64,000 nt of DNA from Synechococcus sp. UW69 (GTDB lineage Bacteria; Cyanobacteriota; Cyanobacteriia; PCC-6307; Cyanobiaceae): positions 230,907-294,906 of the forward strand of contig NZ_UCNW01000004.1 of the NCBI RefSeq assembly GCF_900474185.1, read 5' to 3'. Shown piece by piece: positions 62,259 to 64,000 of this stretch. The notes beneath the pieces are model-generated. The model was not told the DNA's origin. It saw only the letters and a list, made by a program, of their open reading frames with translations, and did no database searches. The translations under genes and the position numbers were made by a program. Position 1 is the stretch's first letter; every line of letters starts with the position of its first letter.

Positions 62259-62604
62259 GGCACTGCCCTGGATCTATCTCCTCCTTGCACTTGCGGGGGC
62301 GATCCTGCCGTGGAAAGCCAATCTGGAGTTCATTGCTGAAGGTGGCGGTCAGGCCTTCGATTTGGCTCGGTTCATCGCCGATGCGAACAGCACAGCGGCC
62401 TCACGCTCCTTGAGCGCTGACCTGCTGGTGGGGGCCAGTGCGGTCACCCTGTGGATCTGTGTGGAGGGTCCACGCCAGAAGATCAAAGGCTGGTGGCTTG
62501 CCATTCCTCTGAGCTTTGGCGTTGCCTTTGCCTGTGCTGCACCATTCTTTCTGTTCCTTCGGGAACGACAGCTGCAGGCTCAGGAATCGGAATCCACGTC
62601 CTGA
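62251..62604 (+). CDS. DUF2834 family membrane protein
   Basis: 117 residues. Three to four hydrophobic segments: RKALPWIYLLLALAGAILPW, SADLLVGASAVTLWICVEG, and WLAIPLSFGVAFACAAPFFL. The WKANLEFIAEGG loop and FDLARFIADANSTAASR fit the DUF2834 pattern of cyanobacterial membrane proteins. It overlaps xseB at its start and overlaps the convergent zinc-ribbon gene by 25 bases at its end. Function unknown. Confidence 0.8.
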   Translation: MRKALPWIYLLLALAGAILPWKANLEFIAEGGGQAFDLARFIADANSTAASRSLSADLLVGASAVTLWICVEGPRQKIKGWWLAIPLSFGVAFACAAPFFLFLRERQLQAQESESTS

Positions 62605-62930
62605 GCGATCACATCAATCGTGAGATCCCTCGCGGGTGTGGACTGGGCAGCTGAAACTCCAGTGTTGTCCGCAGCGTTGGGATAAGGCGTCCCGCAAAAC
62701 GAGCAAACGCCAGCGCCCTTCAGACCAGTAGCCCCACAAGAAGTGCAGGTGATCATTCTCGACTGCAACAGCTTCCAGCCAATCCAGCCCAGACCGGACA
62801 GGATCAACGGCAGCGCCAAGAGCGTGAGCAGCAGACCGCCTGCGAGATCGAGCAACAGACGACCAGCCGCTGTTGGCACCAGCAACAGCAAGACAACTGC
62901 AATCCACAACACTGCTGGCGGTCGATTCAT
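62580..62930 (-). CDS. Membrane protein with C-terminal zinc ribbon
   Basis: 116 residues from ATG 62930 (three codons inside a slightly longer frame). Two hydrophobic segments (AVLWIAVVLLLLVPTAAGRL; GGLLLTLLALPLILSGLGWI) followed by a zinc-ribbon-like CTSCGATGLKGAGVCSFCG (two CxxC pairs) and a polar tail. Likely a membrane protein with the ribbon in the cytosol. Tail-to-tail overlap with the DUF2834 gene. No family name; function unknown. Confidence 0.74.
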   Translation of the reverse strand: MNRPPAVLWIAVVLLLLVPTAAGRLLLDLAGGLLLTLLALPLILSGLGWIGWKLLQSRMITCTSCGATGLKGAGVCSFCGTPYPNAADNTGVSAAQSTPARDLTIDVIAQDVDSDS

Positions 62931-62983
62931 TTGCCTCAACGGAAATGGTCCGTTGGATCAGCTTCGCAGAGGGGTATCGAAGT

Positions 62984-63916
62984 TCAAGGCGTCAGGGTGT
63001 TCGGTTCTCCGAGCCGAGGCTTAGCAAGACGAACTGAGGCCAATTCCACACTCAAACACTGGCCAAAATAAAGAATGACACCCACCAACCAAACCCAAAG
63101 CGTTAAAACCAAAACACCACCGATCACCCCATAAGCCTGATAGCGATTACCAAGAGAAACGATACTTAAGCTCAAAATTTTGTTGAGCAATGCCAACCCA
63201 AAGCCAATCAACAACGAGCCAGGGATCAAGGGTGCTCTTGGAACACGGCGACTGGGCAAGGCCATCTGAAGCAGCAGGGCCATCAAGGACAAGATCAATG
63301 CTGGAACGAGAATTCGCCCAAGGGGAAGAATGGGACTGGATTGCACAAGAGCCATCAACCCAGGAATAAAACCATCCAGAACACCAAGGATGTCTTCCGG
63401 AAGCTGTCTGATGCTGAGAACCAACTGCTGAAAGACGATCAGAATCGATATAGCAAAGACAGTCAAAAAAGCTTCAACACGCGTTTTACAGAACTGCACC
63501 ACTTGCTGCCACCAAGGCAAGTCAATCGCCGGGTCCGGGAGAATGTCTGACCAAAGACGATCAGCTCCGCGCTGCAATGTTAAGTAGGCATTACTTGCCG
63601 TGAGAAGCAAGACAATTACGCCAAGAATTCCTGCACCAAATCCCTGATTCACCAACCCACGCAGGGTGGAATCCACCAGGTTGGTTGCGGAAGGGGGGAG
63701 GACCTGGGTAACCGACTCCAAAACATTATCCAAACTATCTGTTTCACCAAACACCCTGGCCGCCACAGACAAAGCGATGAGCAGCAGCGGGAAAAAAGAC
63801 TGAAGGACGAAATAAGCAAAAGCAGCACTCAGATCCACACATTCAGCGTTATTCCAGCGCTGACAGGCATTCCATATCCGCCCACCTAACTGTCGAACAA
63901 GCGAACGTCTTGACAC
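62984..63916 (-). CDS. YihY/UPF0761 (ribonuclease BN-like) membrane protein
   Basis: 310 residues from GTG 63916 (an upstream GTG at 63961 lies within the terminator hairpin and is less likely). Six hydrophobic segments typical of the YihY family: DLSAAFAYFVLQSFFPLLLI near the start, FLTVFAISILIVFQQLVLSI in the middle and AYGVIGGVLVLTLWVWLVGV near the end. Historically called ribonuclease BN, but the family is a membrane protein of unclear function. Somewhat AT-richer than its neighbours. The window ends shortly after. Confidence 0.84.
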   Translation of the reverse strand: MSRRSLVRQLGGRIWNACQRWNNAECVDLSAAFAYFVLQSFFPLLLIALSVAARVFGETDSLDNVLESVTQVLPPSATNLVDSTLRGLVNQGFGAGILGVIVLLLTASNAYLTLQRGADRLWSDILPDPAIDLPWWQQVVQFCKTRVEAFLTVFAISILIVFQQLVLSIRQLPEDILGVLDGFIPGLMALVQSSPILPLGRILVPALILSLMALLLQMALPSRRVPRAPLIPGSLLIGFGLALLNKILSLSIVSLGNRYQAYGVIGGVLVLTLWVWLVGVILYFGQCLSVELASVRLAKPRLGEPNTLTP

Positions 63917-63950
63917 AGATTCGCTCAGAAGACTTCTAAAACCATACAAC

Positions 63951-63981
63951 AAAAAAGCCACCTCAATCGAGGTGGCTTTTT
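63951..63981. terminator. Bidirectional terminator near the window end
   Basis: GCCACCTC-AATC-GAGGTGGC stem-loop at 63957-63976, with six A's before and five T's after. It can stop transcripts coming from beyond the window's right end on the minus strand, just upstream of the YihY-family gene, or from the left. It overlaps the 5' end of one candidate start of that gene. Confidence 0.85.
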
Positions 63982-64000
63982 CATGGTTGGCGATGGTGAT

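Overview
The window is chromosomal DNA of a marine picocyanobacterium, most likely a marine Synechococcus of the phycobilisome-bearing group. The basis is the gene set (psbX, Ycf66, two high-light-inducible proteins, a CpcS-type phycobilin lyase next to a CpcG-type rod-core linker, and a cyanobacterial sufR/sufBCDS locus), the GC-rich backbone, the tight gene packing and the frequent GTG/TTG starts. No strain can be named from the sequence alone. I see no rRNA, tRNA or CRISPR array.

Region by region. 1-11,144: end of accC, a YggT-family protein, psbX, ycf66 and two tandem small lipoproteins, then a minus-strand HIT / BacA-type ABC exporter / hli operon, comM, a DUF3747 exported protein, def and an S9 peptidase. 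11,464-20,877: the Fe-S assembly operon ftrC-sufB-sufC-sufD-sufS with divergent sufR, then cpcS, cpcG and a DUF4912 protein. 20,918-30,985: a phospholipase-D-like lipoprotein followed by an AT-rich accessory island. The island holds two sulfotransferase-like genes, two large TPR-methyltransferase genes, one SGNH-like gene, an N-terminal scrap of a phage-type integrase and a 3' scrap of a second phospholipase-D gene. 30,986-42,306: small exported proteins, phosphoglucomutase, an RND efflux operon, a RarA fusion protein, a DUF1400 protein and a pilin-like protein. 42,415-52,362: bcp, coaX and cysH, then a compact run ndbB-hflX-SLC13 permease-ktrB-ktrA-anmK. 52,379-63,961: small regulators and unknowns (ribbon-helix-helix, Nif11-like, twin CX3C), an ABC-F ATPase, HtrA, HrpB, a second hli, xseA-xseB and a YihY-family membrane protein.

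How they work together. Much of the backbone serves photosynthesis and its redox upkeep: the Suf system builds Fe-S clusters, FtrC uses one to pass photosynthetic electrons to thioredoxin, CpcS and CpcG serve the antenna, the Hli proteins protect chlorophyll, and PrxQ/Bcp and HtrA handle oxidative and envelope stress. KtrAB with the RCK-containing SLC13 permease forms an ion-uptake block. The accessory island looks like a twice-repeated cassette for modifying a cell-surface polymer (sulfation, methylation, perhaps esterification). It sits at a scar with integrase and duplicated-gene remnants and is the most distinctive part of the window. Its function is inferred from family motifs only.
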